Shown here in pieces: positions 37,392-45,746 of a DNA stretch of 64,000 bases. The notes beneath the pieces were generated by a model. The model searched no databases. It worked only from the letters and a program-made list of their open reading frames with translations, and was not told the origin of the DNA. The position numbers and the translations under genes are program-made. Source of the DNA: Qipengyuania huizhouensis (GTDB lineage: Bacteria; Pseudomonadota; Alphaproteobacteria; Sphingomonadales; Sphingomonadaceae); contig NZ_JAIGNT010000004.1 in the NCBI RefSeq assembly GCF_019711635.1, positions 124,001-188,000 of the forward strand, in the 5' to 3' direction. Every line of letters starts with the position of its first letter. Positions within the stretch are counted from its first letter, which is position 1.

Positions 37392-37788
37392 CCGCACCCC
37401 CCTCATTCGCGTCACGGCCATGCCTGCCGACACCAACCCCTATGGCGGGGTTTTCGGCGGGTGGCTGATGAGCCAGATGGCCCTCGGCGCAGGCTCGCTC
37501 GCCAGCCGGTTGGGGCAGGGTAAGGCGGTCGTCGTCTCGGCCAGCGATTTCGCCTTCCCCGGCGCAATGGCGGTGGGGGACGAACTCTCGGTCTTCGGCG
37601 AGGTCACGGCAACCGGAACCACTTCGATGACCGTGCAGGTCGAAGCCATTGCGCGCAAGCGGAACAGCGAGGTGACGACGCGCGTCGCCGAAGGGACGTT
37701 CAAGTTCGTCCTGCTCGACGAGGAAGATCGCCCGCGCCCGGTGCGCGAAGCCACGCTGTCGCGCCAGCGCGAGAACGACAATGGCTGA
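37384..37788 (+). CDS. Hotdog-fold acyl-CoA thioesterase
   Basis: A 134-residue hotdog-fold protein of the YciA/acyl-CoA thioesterase type. MPADTNPYGGVFGGWLMSQM is the helix-start signature with the Asp and Asn that polarise the thioester. The C-terminal part has TFKFVLLDEEDRPR. It would hydrolyse acyl-CoA to free acid. It overlaps the orphan gene upstream by 8 bases. Confidence 0.85.
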   Translation: MPDRTPLIRVTAMPADTNPYGGVFGGWLMSQMALGAGSLASRLGQGKAVVVSASDFAFPGAMAVGDELSVFGEVTATGTTSMTVQVEAIARKRNSEVTTRVAEGTFKFVLLDEEDRPRPVREATLSRQRENDNG

Positions 37789-37878
37789 TCGGCTGTCCTA
37801 CACGGCGGGCCATCTGGCATGACTGCGGTGATGACCTGCGGATCCACCCCCTTGGCGACCGGCGCCAGTCGCTTTCGC

Positions 37879-37991
37879 CAAGCTGACACGGCAGTTTGCG
37901 AAGCCGACAGTCGCGGCCTGCAAACCGACATGCCTGCTCCGCAAGCCGACACCAATTCCCGGCAAGCCGACGCTGATGCGCGCAAGCCGAC
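37879..37991. repeat. 21-bp-phased direct-repeat array upstream of lpdA
   Basis: Six copies of a 9-base core lie in tandem: CAAGCTGAC (37879-37887), GAAGCCGAC (37900-37908), CAAACCGAC (37921-37929), CAAGCCGAC (37942-37950), CAAGCCGAC (37963-37971) and CAAGCCGAC (37983-37991). The first five are spaced exactly 21 bases, two helical turns, and the last 20 bases. The intervening 11-12 bases are not conserved. The array fills the noncoding gap between the thioesterase gene and lpdA and looks like a multi-site protein-binding region rather than a CRISPR. Confidence 0.85.
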
Positions 37992-38008
37992 TTCTTTTGC
38001 CCTTGGAA

Positions 38009-38019
38009 GGTGTAACACC
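38009..38019. promoter_or_regulatory. Candidate operator palindrome between the repeat array and lpdA
   Basis: GGTGTAACACC is an 11-base perfect inverted repeat (GGTGT-A-ACACC) 43 bases before the lpdA start and 17 bases after the last repeat core. It could be a repressor site or overlap the lpdA promoter. The regulator is unknown. Confidence 0.3.
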
Positions 38020-38062
38020 CGGTCCATGTCTCGGGCGAACACGCAACTGACAGGTACGAATC

Positions 38063-39478
38063 ATGGCTGACACCCAATATGACGTTATCGTTCTCGGCTC
38101 CGGACCCGGCGGCTATGTCTCGGCGATCCGCTGCGCGCAGCTGGGGCTGAAGACCGCCATCGTCGAACGCGAACTGCTGGGCGGCATATGCCTCAACTGG
38201 GGCTGCATCCCGACCAAGGCCCTACTGCGCTCGGCAGAAATCCTGCACTATGCCCAGCACGCGAAGGATTACGGCCTCAAGATCGCGGGCGCGATCGAAG
38301 CCGACCTGGAAGCGGTGGTGAAGCGCAGCCGCGGCGTGGCCAAGCAATTGAACCAGGGCGTCACGCACCTGATGAAGAAGAACAAGATCGCGGTGCATAT
38401 GGGGGAGGGCACGCTGACCGGCCCGACCAGCCTGACGGTGAAAGGCGAAAAGGGCGAGGAAAAGCTCACCGCCAAGCACGTGATCGTCGCCACCGGCGCG
38501 CGGGCGCGCGACCTGCCCTTCGCCAAAGCAGACGGCAAGCGCGTGTGGACCTATCGCCACGCGATGACGCCGAGCGAAATGCCCAAGAAGCTGCTGGTAA
38601 TCGGCAGCGGCGCGATCGGGATCGAGTTCGCCAGCTTCTACAACGACATGGGGGTCGACGTGACCGTGGTCGAAATGCTCGACCGGATCGTTCCCGTGGA
38701 GGACAAGGACGTCTCGGCCTTCCTCGAAAAGAACCTGACCAAGCAGGGTATGACGATCATGACCGGCGCGGGCGTGGAAGACCTGAAAGTTTCGGACGGT
38801 GGCGTGAAGGCCAAGATCAAAGACGCGAAGGGCAAGACTTCGGAAACCGAGTTCAGCCACTGCATTGTCGCCATCGGCATCGTGCCGAACACCGAGAATA
38901 TCGGCATCGACAAGCTGGCCGAAATGGACCGCGGCTTCATCCAGATCGACGATTACGGCCGCACGAAGTCCAAGGGCCTCTGGGCCATCGGCGATTGCAC
39001 CCCCGGCCCCTGGCTGGCGCACAAGGCGAGCCATGAGGGCGTCACCACTGCCGAGGCGATTGCCAAGGAACTGGGCAACAAGGACGTCCACCCGCACCCG
39101 CTCGACCGCAACAACATCCCGGGCTGCACCTATTGCCACCCGCAGATCGCCAGCGTCGGCCTGACCGAAGCCAAGGCGAAGGAAGCTGGCCACGAAGTGA
39201 AGGCAGGCACTTTCCCCTTCATCGGCAATGGCAAGGCCATTGCGCTGGGCGAGGCGGAAGGCTTCGTGAAAACCGTGTTCGACGCGAAGACAGGCGAGTT
39301 GCTGGGCGCTCATATGGTCGGCGCGGAAGTGACCGAGATGATTCAGGGCTTCGTCGTCGGCAAGACGCTGGAGACCACCGAGGCGGAACTGATGCAGACG
39401 GTCTTCCCGCATCCAACCATCAGCGAAAGCATGCATGAAAGCGTGCTTGCGAGCTACGGCAGGGCGCTGCATATCTGA
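38063..39478 (+). CDS. lpdA: Dihydrolipoyl dehydrogenase (E3)
   Basis: A 471-residue flavoprotein that reoxidises lipoamide. FAD site DVIVLGSGPGGYVSA, redox disulfide Cys43/Cys48 in GGICLNWGCIPTK, NAD site IGSGAIGIEFASFYNDMG and the C-terminal HPTISESMHE with the catalytic His-Glu pair are all intact. It likely serves the pyruvate dehydrogenase whose E2 is encoded upstream, and possibly the oxoglutarate dehydrogenase. It has no N-terminal lipoyl domain. The long repeat-bearing leader in front suggests its own regulation. Confidence 0.95.
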   Translation: MADTQYDVIVLGSGPGGYVSAIRCAQLGLKTAIVERELLGGICLNWGCIPTKALLRSAEILHYAQHAKDYGLKIAGAIEADLEAVVKRSRGVAKQLNQGVTHLMKKNKIAVHMGEGTLTGPTSLTVKGEKGEEKLTAKHVIVATGARARDLPFAKADGKRVWTYRHAMTPSEMPKKLLVIGSGAIGIEFASFYNDMGVDVTVVEMLDRIVPVEDKDVSAFLEKNLTKQGMTIMTGAGVEDLKVSDGGVKAKIKDAKGKTSETEFSHCIVAIGIVPNTENIGIDKLAEMDRGFIQIDDYGRTKSKGLWAIGDCTPGPWLAHKASHEGVTTAEAIAKELGNKDVHPHPLDRNNIPGCTYCHPQIASVGLTEAKAKEAGHEVKAGTFPFIGNGKAIALGEAEGFVKTVFDAKTGELLGAHMVGAEVTEMIQGFVVGKTLETTEAELMQTVFPHPTISESMHESVLASYGRALHI

Positions 39479-39506
39479 AGCCTGATCGGGTGAGGGCAAG
39501 ACTAGA

Positions 39507-41363
39507 ATGACCAGCTTCCTGACACTCGCCTTCGTCCTGCTCGTAGCAGGGGTGGTAGCGGTTCCGCTGGCCAGCCGCTTCGGACTCGGCTCGGTGCTCG
39601 GCTATCTCCTGGCCGGCATGGCGATCAGCCCGCTGCTCGGCGCTTTGCGTGTCGATGTGGAGGCGCTGCAGGTTTTTGCCGAATTCGGGGTGGTGATGAT
39701 GCTGTTCATCATCGGGCTTGAAATGGAGCCTAAGCGCCTCTGGGCCATGCGCGGCAAGCTGCTGGGCCTTGGCGGGGGGCAGGTGCTGCTGACTACGCTG
39801 GCAATTACCGGGATTGCCCTGCTCGATGCGCAGCCCTGGCAGACGGCGCTGGCTATCGGCATGGTGTTGGCGCTGTCCTCCACGGCAATCATCATGCAGA
39901 CGCTCACCGAGAAGAAGCTGCTGAAGAGCGAGGGCGGGGAGGCCAGCTTCTCCGTGCTGCTGGTGCAGGACGTGGCCGTCATCCCGATCCTGGCATTGCT
40001 GCCACTGCTCGCCATGCCCGATCTTTATGGTGGCGGGGCCGCACACGGGGGCGGAGGGCATGGTGGAATCGACCTGACCGAACCGATGCCCGTCTGGCTC
40101 GCCGCCGTATCGCGCATCGCCGCCGTCGCGGCAGTCATCGCCATCGGCATATTCGCGATCCGTCCGCTGTTCAGATATATTGCGGCTGCAAACCTGCGCG
40201 AACTCTTCACTGCGGCGGCCCTCGTGGTGGTGATCGGCATCGCGCTGCTCATGTCGCTGGTCGGCCTCTCGCCCGCACTCGGCGCCTTTGTGGCCGGTGT
40301 GGTCCTCGCGACGAGCGAGTACCGCCACGAACTCGAAAGCGATATCGATCCCTTCAAGGGCCTGCTTCTCGGGCTCTTCTTCATCACCGTGGGCGCGGGC
40401 ATCGACTTCGCACTGGCCAGCGAGATGTGGGGCAGCGTGCTCTTCTGGGCCGCCGTCATCATTGCGGCAAAGTTCGCTGTCCTGCTCTCGGTAGGATGGC
40501 TATACGGTCTGCGCAGGCAGGCCCTCTGGCTCTTCGCCCTCAGTCTGCCCCAGGCAGGCGAATTCGCCTTCGTGCTGATTGCCTTCGCGGTGGGCAATGC
40601 CGTGTTCCCCGGTGCGCTTGCCGACCTCCTGCTGCTCGTCGTCGCGCTGACCATGCTGGTGACCCCGCTGCTCTTCATCCTGTACGATAAGGTCATCGCC
40701 CGCGCGCTGTGCGAAGGGGAAGGGCGAGAGGCCGATACGATCGAGGAGGAGAACCCCGTCATCATCGCGGGCCGCGGGCGCGTTGGAGGAATAGTCGACC
40801 GGATGCTGCAGGCGGCGGGCTATTCGACGACGGTGATCGATTACGACAGCAAGCAGCTGGAAATCGGTCGCAAGTTCGGTTTCCGCACCTATTTCGGGGA
40901 TGCCACGCGGCCCGACCTGCTGCATTCGGCGGGGATCGATAAGGCCAGGTTACTGGTGGTAGCCCTCGACGAGCGCGAGCAGATCGACCGGCTTGTGAGG
41001 TACGTTATCCAGAACCACCCGCAGGTACATGTCACTGCGCGCGCCATCGACCGCAACCATGTCTACGAGCTATGGGCCTATGGTTGCCGCGACGTCATCC
41101 GTGAAACCTACGACAGCAGTCTGCGCATCGGGCGTTCCGCCTACGAGGCGCTGGGCATGACACGCCAGCAGGCCATGGCCGCCAAGGATGCATTCGAGGA
41201 CATGGACCGGCAATCCATGCGGCAGGTCGCAGAGCTGTACCGGCTCGACATTCCCTATCACGAGAACGAGGAACTGATCGCCAAGGTGAAGGAACTGCGC
41301 AAGGACTGGGACCCGGTGCTGCGCGAACAGATGGATGCCATTCTCAGGCGCGAGGGCCACTAG
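39507..41363 (+). CDS. CPA2-family cation:proton antiporter, KefB-like
   Basis: A 618-residue membrane protein: about 12-13 hydrophobic segments (residues 1-390) of the Na+/H+ exchanger fold, then a Rossmann-type TrkA-N domain beginning near NPVIIAGRGRVGGIVDRML. GLSPALGAFVAGVVLATSEYR is a typical CPA2 segment, and a His/Gly-rich loop is in the middle. It most resembles glutathione-gated K+ efflux systems (KefB/KefC), but gating cannot be judged. ATG at 39507. Confidence 0.9.
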   Translation: MTSFLTLAFVLLVAGVVAVPLASRFGLGSVLGYLLAGMAISPLLGALRVDVEALQVFAEFGVVMMLFIIGLEMEPKRLWAMRGKLLGLGGGQVLLTTLAITGIALLDAQPWQTALAIGMVLALSSTAIIMQTLTEKKLLKSEGGEASFSVLLVQDVAVIPILALLPLLAMPDLYGGGAAHGGGGHGGIDLTEPMPVWLAAVSRIAAVAAVIAIGIFAIRPLFRYIAAANLRELFTAAALVVVIGIALLMSLVGLSPALGAFVAGVVLATSEYRHELESDIDPFKGLLLGLFFITVGAGIDFALASEMWGSVLFWAAVIIAAKFAVLLSVGWLYGLRRQALWLFALSLPQAGEFAFVLIAFAVGNAVFPGALADLLLLVVALTMLVTPLLFILYDKVIARALCEGEGREADTIEEENPVIIAGRGRVGGIVDRMLQAAGYSTTVIDYDSKQLEIGRKFGFRTYFGDATRPDLLHSAGIDKARLLVVALDEREQIDRLVRYVIQNHPQVHVTARAIDRNHVYELWAYGCRDVIRETYDSSLRIGRSAYEALGMTRQQAMAAKDAFEDMDRQSMRQVAELYRLDIPYHENEELIAKVKELRKDWDPVLREQMDAILRREGH

Positions 41364-41460
41364 CGGCCTGCGTGCAATTAGGCGCTGCCCGATAACGCCT
41401 GGTCGCAGTCTCTGGCGCCGTTCTCCCCGACAACCGTTTGGTTTTCGAGGAGTTAGAGCA

Positions 41461-41640
41461 ATGGAATACGAAATTCTGGATGAACCGCAGGGCCTCGACG
41501 AGGACGACGAAGCAACGCGCGACGGCGGCCTGATCGAAGACCACATTGCGCTGAAGAATCAATCGAACGTGGGGCCGCAAGATTATCCCCGTCCGGATCG
41601 CCGCGATGGCTCACTCATCGTACCCAAGCAGGCGGAATAG
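41461..41640 (+). CDS. Small acidic hypothetical protein
   Basis: A 59-residue acidic protein starting MEYEILDEPQGLDEDDEATRD. A GAGGAG ribosome-binding site lies just upstream of the ATG at 41461. I do not recognise a family. The stop is 1 base from the 3' end of the tRNA-Ser gene on the opposite strand. The reading frame continues further upstream but no better start is seen. Confidence 0.6.
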   Translation: MEYEILDEPQGLDEDDEATRDGGLIEDHIALKNQSNVGPQDYPRPDRRDGSLIVPKQAE

Positions 41641-41641
41641 C

Positions 41642-41731
41642 TGGCGGACAGGGTGGGATTCGAACCCACGAAGGGCTTGCACCCTTGCCGGTTTTCAAGA
41701 CCGGTGCATTCAACCGCTCTGCCACCTGTCC
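41642..41731 (-). tRNA. tRNA-Ser (anticodon UGA)
   Basis: On the minus strand GGACAGG pairs with CCTGTCC as the acceptor stem, followed by a G discriminator and an encoded CCA. The D arm (GTGGCAGAGCGG), anticodon stem-loop CCGGTC-TTGAAAA-CCGG with anticodon TGA, a long class II variable arm and the T arm (GTGGGTTCGAATCCCAC) are all present. Length is 90 bases. It reads UCA and related serine codons. Confidence 0.96.
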
Positions 41732-41859
41732 GCGAGCGAAAGGCGGGCTAGCCAAATCGAATTGGAATGTCACCTGCGAATTGTCGGAACCCAGTTCTGC
41801 CTCCCAGCGTAAGGCTCTATGACATTTGCCATTCATCTAGGGCCTGCAAGAACACACTC

Positions 41860-42879
41860 ATGAAATTTCGAAAGCTACTTACTCTCGCCAGTGCTGCGCT
41901 TCTCGGGCTGCCAGCTGCTCCCCTGGCCGCGCAGGACATGTCCTTCGACGCCTATTTACAGCTTTTGATGGCGCGGGCTCGGGCAGAGGGAGTAAGCGAA
42001 GCGACGATCCAGCGCATGACAGCGGGCCTTACGCCCAATCAGCGGGTGATCGAGCTGGATCAGACTCAGCCTGGCTCTTCCAGCGGTTCCGGCTATCCCC
42101 CCCTCGCGCCCTATATCGCAACCCATGTCGACAATGCGCGCATTAGCGGCGGGCGGCGCGAATTTGGCAATTGGCGCACCACCCTTTCCGCAATCGAGCG
42201 CGAGTATGGCGTGCCGGGCGAGATCATCGTCGCAATCTGGGGGCACGAAACCGCCTATGGCCGGGTCAAAGGCGGGTTCGATCTGTCGCGAGCCCTGGCG
42301 ACCCTCGCCTGGGAAGGTCGCCGACGCGAGCTTTTCTCCTCCGAGTGGGTGGATCTCATGAAGGTGGCCGACAAGGGGTACTCGCGCAGAGAGCTGCAAG
42401 GAAGCTGGGCTGGCGCGTTCGGAAATCCGCAGTTCCTACCAAGCGTTTACCTTCGCCTTGCGACCGACGGCGATGGTGATGGCAGAGCCGACATCATGAA
42501 CAACAGCGCCGACGCGCTGGCATCGATCGCGAATTATTTCCGCGATGCGGGTTGGCGCGAGGGACAGCCTTGGGGTGTAAGGGCCTACGTACCTTCCGGC
42601 TTCGATGTCGACCTGTATCGAACCGATCTGGTCGCTCCGGTCTGCCCCCGGGTTCACGAGCGACACAGCCAATACAAGACCGCAGCCGAATGGCGCTCTC
42701 TCGGTGTGCAGCCCCAGCGTCCGCTCGCGGACGATACGTTGGCGTCGCTTTTCCAGCCTGACGGACCCGGTACGCCCGCCTGGTTGCTGACGAGCAACTA
42801 CCGCGTCATCCTCGAATACAACTGCTCGAATTACTATGCGATGAGCGTCGGACTGTTGGCTGATGAGATCGCGCGATAA
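41860..42879 (+). CDS. MltB-like lytic murein transglycosylase
   Basis: A 339-residue protein with a signal peptide (MKFRKLLTLASAALLGLPAAPLAAQ). The membrane-bound lytic transglycosylase B-type (GH103) domain includes the likely catalytic Glu in IVAIWGHETAYGR and the family blocks FGNPQFLPSVYLR and IANYFRDAGWREGQPWG. It cleaves glycosidic bonds of peptidoglycan with 1,6-anhydro product. ATG at 41860 is the start that gives the signal peptide; an earlier in-frame ATG at 41767 would precede it by 31 residues. Confidence 0.9.
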   Translation: MKFRKLLTLASAALLGLPAAPLAAQDMSFDAYLQLLMARARAEGVSEATIQRMTAGLTPNQRVIELDQTQPGSSSGSGYPPLAPYIATHVDNARISGGRREFGNWRTTLSAIEREYGVPGEIIVAIWGHETAYGRVKGGFDLSRALATLAWEGRRRELFSSEWVDLMKVADKGYSRRELQGSWAGAFGNPQFLPSVYLRLATDGDGDGRADIMNNSADALASIANYFRDAGWREGQPWGVRAYVPSGFDVDLYRTDLVAPVCPRVHERHSQYKTAAEWRSLGVQPQRPLADDTLASLFQPDGPGTPAWLLTSNYRVILEYNCSNYYAMSVGLLADEIAR

Positions 42880-42997
42880 TCTGCTTCGGTGGAAACGCCT
42901 TAGGTGCGCTCGCCAAGGGGTGACAGGCTGGCTATAACAGCCCGCTATTGAAACTCTGATCAGGGAGGCGTCGTCGAAGAGCGGCGCCGCACACCGC

Positions 42998-44164
42998 TTG
43001 GGTCCGAAATTGCGAAAATTTTCTGCGCTCTGTCTTGCGATATCATTCGCCGTTGCACCGGTTTCCGCGCAGGAGGAGCCACTTCCTACTCCTCCGAATG
43101 CGAAGGAAGCGCCGATTGCGTTTCTTTTCGACGTGACCAGCGGCCAGGTGCTGTTCGAACGCGAAGCGGACCGGCGCTTCATGCCCGCATCGATCGCCAA
43201 GGTCATGACAACCTTTCTTGCATTCGAGTGGATGGAAGAGGGCAAGATTACGCCGCAGCAAAGCTTTTCGATCAGGCCGGAAGTCTGGAAGAAGTGGAAT
43301 AACGTCGGATCCACCATGTTCCTGCCCCATGATGCACGGGTAACGGTGGATGATCTCGTTCACGGCGTTACCACTGTATCGGCCAACGACGGTGCCGCTG
43401 CCCTTGCGGACGGTGCCGCAGGCTCGATCGAGAAGTGGGTTTCCGCGATGAACGCAAAGGCCAGCGAAATCGGCATGCGTGATAGCCATTTCGGAACGGC
43501 AAACGGTTGGATGGATGAAGGTCGTACATTCACGACTGCACGGGATCTGACCACTTTGGCGACGGCCATGCTCCGGCGCCACCCGGCGAAATATCGCCAT
43601 TTCGTGGGGCATCGCGAATATAGCTATAACGGGATCACCCAACCAAACCACGATCCGATCAGCGGCGTGGTAGAGGGCGCAGACGGGATCAAGACTGGTT
43701 TCACCAATCAGGCCGGGTTTGGCTTTCTGGGCTCTGCAGCGAGGAACGGGCGCAGGCTCGTCATGGTCGTTGCAGCAAGCCCTGACCCGCGTGATCGAAC
43801 CCGTGCATCGCGCGATTTGATCGAATGGGGGTTTTCGAATTTCGAGCAGGTTCGCCTGTTTACCCCTGATACACCCGTTGCATCGGCGCAGGTCCAGGGT
43901 GGAAGCACGAGGGAGGTCGAGCTTGTTGCGGCGGATGGAGTATATGTCGATCTGCCGAAAAGCGCGTCGCGAGACGTCACATTGAGGCTCGTTTACGAGG
44001 GGCCACTACGCGCTCCGATCCGGAAGGGTGAGCGAGTCGCGGAGCTTGCGGTTTCGATCGACGGTATGCCCGATTATCGCGTGCCGCTGGTCGCCCGTGA
44101 GGAAGTGAACGAGGCTGGTTTCGCACGCCGGATGTTGAACGGCTTGCTGGGCTGGGTTTCCTGA
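42998..44164 (+). CDS. D-alanyl-D-alanine carboxypeptidase
   Basis: A 388-residue PBP5/6-type serine DD-carboxypeptidase with a signal peptide ending near AVAPVSAQ. The catalytic set is SIAK (Ser65, Lys68), SAN in TVSANDGA and KTG in DGIKTGFTNQAGF. The C-terminal domain probably anchors the protein to the membrane via a helix ending NGLLGWVS. The start is TTG at 42998, or TTG at 43010 (MRKFSALCLA), which gives a cleaner signal. The last base overlaps the tmk start. Confidence 0.92.
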   Translation: MGPKLRKFSALCLAISFAVAPVSAQEEPLPTPPNAKEAPIAFLFDVTSGQVLFEREADRRFMPASIAKVMTTFLAFEWMEEGKITPQQSFSIRPEVWKKWNNVGSTMFLPHDARVTVDDLVHGVTTVSANDGAAALADGAAGSIEKWVSAMNAKASEIGMRDSHFGTANGWMDEGRTFTTARDLTTLATAMLRRHPAKYRHFVGHREYSYNGITQPNHDPISGVVEGADGIKTGFTNQAGFGFLGSAARNGRRLVMVVAASPDPRDRTRASRDLIEWGFSNFEQVRLFTPDTPVASAQVQGGSTREVELVAADGVYVDLPKSASRDVTLRLVYEGPLRAPIRKGERVAELAVSIDGMPDYRVPLVAREEVNEAGFARRMLNGLLGWVS

Positions 44165-44802
44165 TGCGCGGTAAATTCATCGCGTTCGAAGGAGGGGAGG
44201 GCATGGGCAAATCCACCCAAGCACACCTGCTGCGCGACTATCTCGAGAAGCGCGGCATCGAGGTTGTGCTGACCCGCGAACCCGGCGGGACACCGGGCGC
44301 TGAGGCGATCCGTGATCTGCTGCTGCATCCTCCCGGCGAGGGCTGGGGACCGCAAGCTGAAGCCCTGCTTTTTGCCGCAGCACGTGCCGATCATGTTGCA
44401 CGATTGATCCGCCCGGCGATCGAAGAGAAAAAGTGGGTCGTGTGCGACCGCTTCATCGACTCCAGCCGAGCCTATCAGGGAATTGCGGGTTCCCTCGGTG
44501 ATCATACGATCCGCAAATTGCACGAGATCGGCAGCGACGCACTACTACCGGATTTGACGCTGCTCATCGGCGCTGACACGCGCGAGGTCGAAAAACGCCT
44601 TCGAGCGCGTGACGGCGGGTCTTCAGATGCAATAGGCGGGAGGGATGATTACTATCACGCTGCAGTAAACTCGGCTTTTGAAACTTTCGCCGAAAAGGAG
44701 CCGGGACGCTTCGTTCGGATCGACGGAAGCGGCACGATCGAGGAAGTACATTCCCGCGTGGTGGCAGCGATTTCGCCGCTTTTCGAAACTGCTGCCTCGT
44801 GA
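44164..44802 (+). CDS. tmk: Thymidylate kinase
   Basis: A 212-residue dTMP kinase. P-loop FEGGEGMGKST, VLTREPGGTPGAEAIRD, VCDRFIDSSRAYQG and the LID region RARDGGSSDAIG mark the family. It supplies dTDP for DNA synthesis. It overlaps the DD-carboxypeptidase stop by a base, and its own TGA overlaps the next ATG (TGATG), so translation is coupled. Confidence 0.96.
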   Translation: MRGKFIAFEGGEGMGKSTQAHLLRDYLEKRGIEVVLTREPGGTPGAEAIRDLLLHPPGEGWGPQAEALLFAAARADHVARLIRPAIEEKKWVVCDRFIDSSRAYQGIAGSLGDHTIRKLHEIGSDALLPDLTLLIGADTREVEKRLRARDGGSSDAIGGRDDYYHAAVNSAFETFAEKEPGRFVRIDGSGTIEEVHSRVVAAISPLFETAAS

Positions 44803-45746
44803 TGTTACTTGGTCACGAGAAGGCCTGGGATGCATGGCGGAGTGCCATGGCTGGCGATCGTATGCATCACGCATGGCTTCTGGCGGGCAAGAAGGGGCTG
44901 GGCAAGGCGAATTTTGCACGAGCAGCTGCACGATTGCTCGTGGATGCGGACTGGGAAGGTGAGCACCCGGACATCCTGACGCTTACTTACGGCGCAAAGA
45001 ACAAGGACGAAGCCAAGAAGCGGGACGATGGAAAACCTTTTGAATTGGCGCGCGGCATCAAGGTGGACCAGGTGCGCGATATCCAGCGCAGGCTTACTAC
45101 GCGGCCCACGATGGGAACGAAGCGAGTCGTAATCATCGATCCCGCGGACGATATGGAAGTTTCGGCTTCCAACGCGCTGCTCAAGAGTCTCGAGGAACCA
45201 CCTCGGGGGACCTATTTCATGCTTATCGCGCATAGCCCGGCACGGCTCCTGCCCACCATCCGCTCACGCTGTCGCACGGTGCGCTTTCCGGCTCTTGCGC
45301 ACGAAGAAATGGATGGACTTTTACGCGAACTTGCTCCCGGCGCGGACATCGCCACCCGAGACGCCGCGATCGCGGCTGCAGCGGGATCTCCGGGAGCGGC
45401 GCTTTCCTTTGTCGACCTTCAACTCGGTAAAGCCGCGCAATTGATGCGCGCCATCGCAACGCATGGGGATCCCGATTTTGCCCTGCGGGGCGAACTCGCA
45501 GGCGTAATTGGCGCCAAGCAGGACATTCCGCGTCTCCAGGCCATACTCGACCTTGCCCGCGCGATCCTTGCGGAACGGATCGACGACTCTCATGATGATC
45601 CCCGCAAATTGATAGATACGCATACGGAACTGGTTCGTCTGACAAGAGAGCAACCGACCTACAATTTCGATCCAGGCCTGCTCGGCATGGAAATCGGGAC
45701 CTTGCTCGCACAAGCGGGCGCGGCTAGCGAGCGCGGCAATGGCTGA
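44802..45746 (+). CDS. holB: DNA polymerase III subunit delta'
   Basis: A 314-residue clamp-loader subunit of the AAA+ family. The P-loop is LAGKKGLGKANFA, the DEAD-box-like IIDPADDM and SNALLKSLEEPP precede the SRC motif in PTIRSRCRTVRFP, and the C-terminal domain is helical. It loads the beta clamp with DnaX and HolA. ATG at 44802 in the overlapping TGATG is preferred to the GTG at 44799. It overlaps metG by 8 bases. Confidence 0.93.
   Translation: MLLGHEKAWDAWRSAMAGDRMHHAWLLAGKKGLGKANFARAAARLLVDADWEGEHPDILTLTYGAKNKDEAKKRDDGKPFELARGIKVDQVRDIQRRLTTRPTMGTKRVVIIDPADDMEVSASNALLKSLEEPPRGTYFMLIAHSPARLLPTIRSRCRTVRFPALAHEEMDGLLRELAPGADIATRDAAIAAAAGSPGAALSFVDLQLGKAAQLMRAIATHGDPDFALRGELAGVIGAKQDIPRLQAILDLARAILAERIDDSHDDPRKLIDTHTELVRLTREQPTYNFDPGLLGMEIGTLLAQAGAASERGNG

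Noticed and set aside
37879..37991. Repeat array as a CRISPR
   Set aside because: The repeats are only 9 bases and the spacers 11-12 bases, with no cas genes; CRISPR repeats are 23-50 bases with longer spacers.
38222..39499. Long antisense frame across lpdA
   Set aside because: The sense strand encodes a complete dihydrolipoyl dehydrogenase with all active-site motifs; the antisense frame shows no family signature.
41642..41731. tRNA-Ser as an integration site of a genomic island
   Set aside because: No direct repeat of the tRNA 3' end and no integrase were seen in the flanking sequence.
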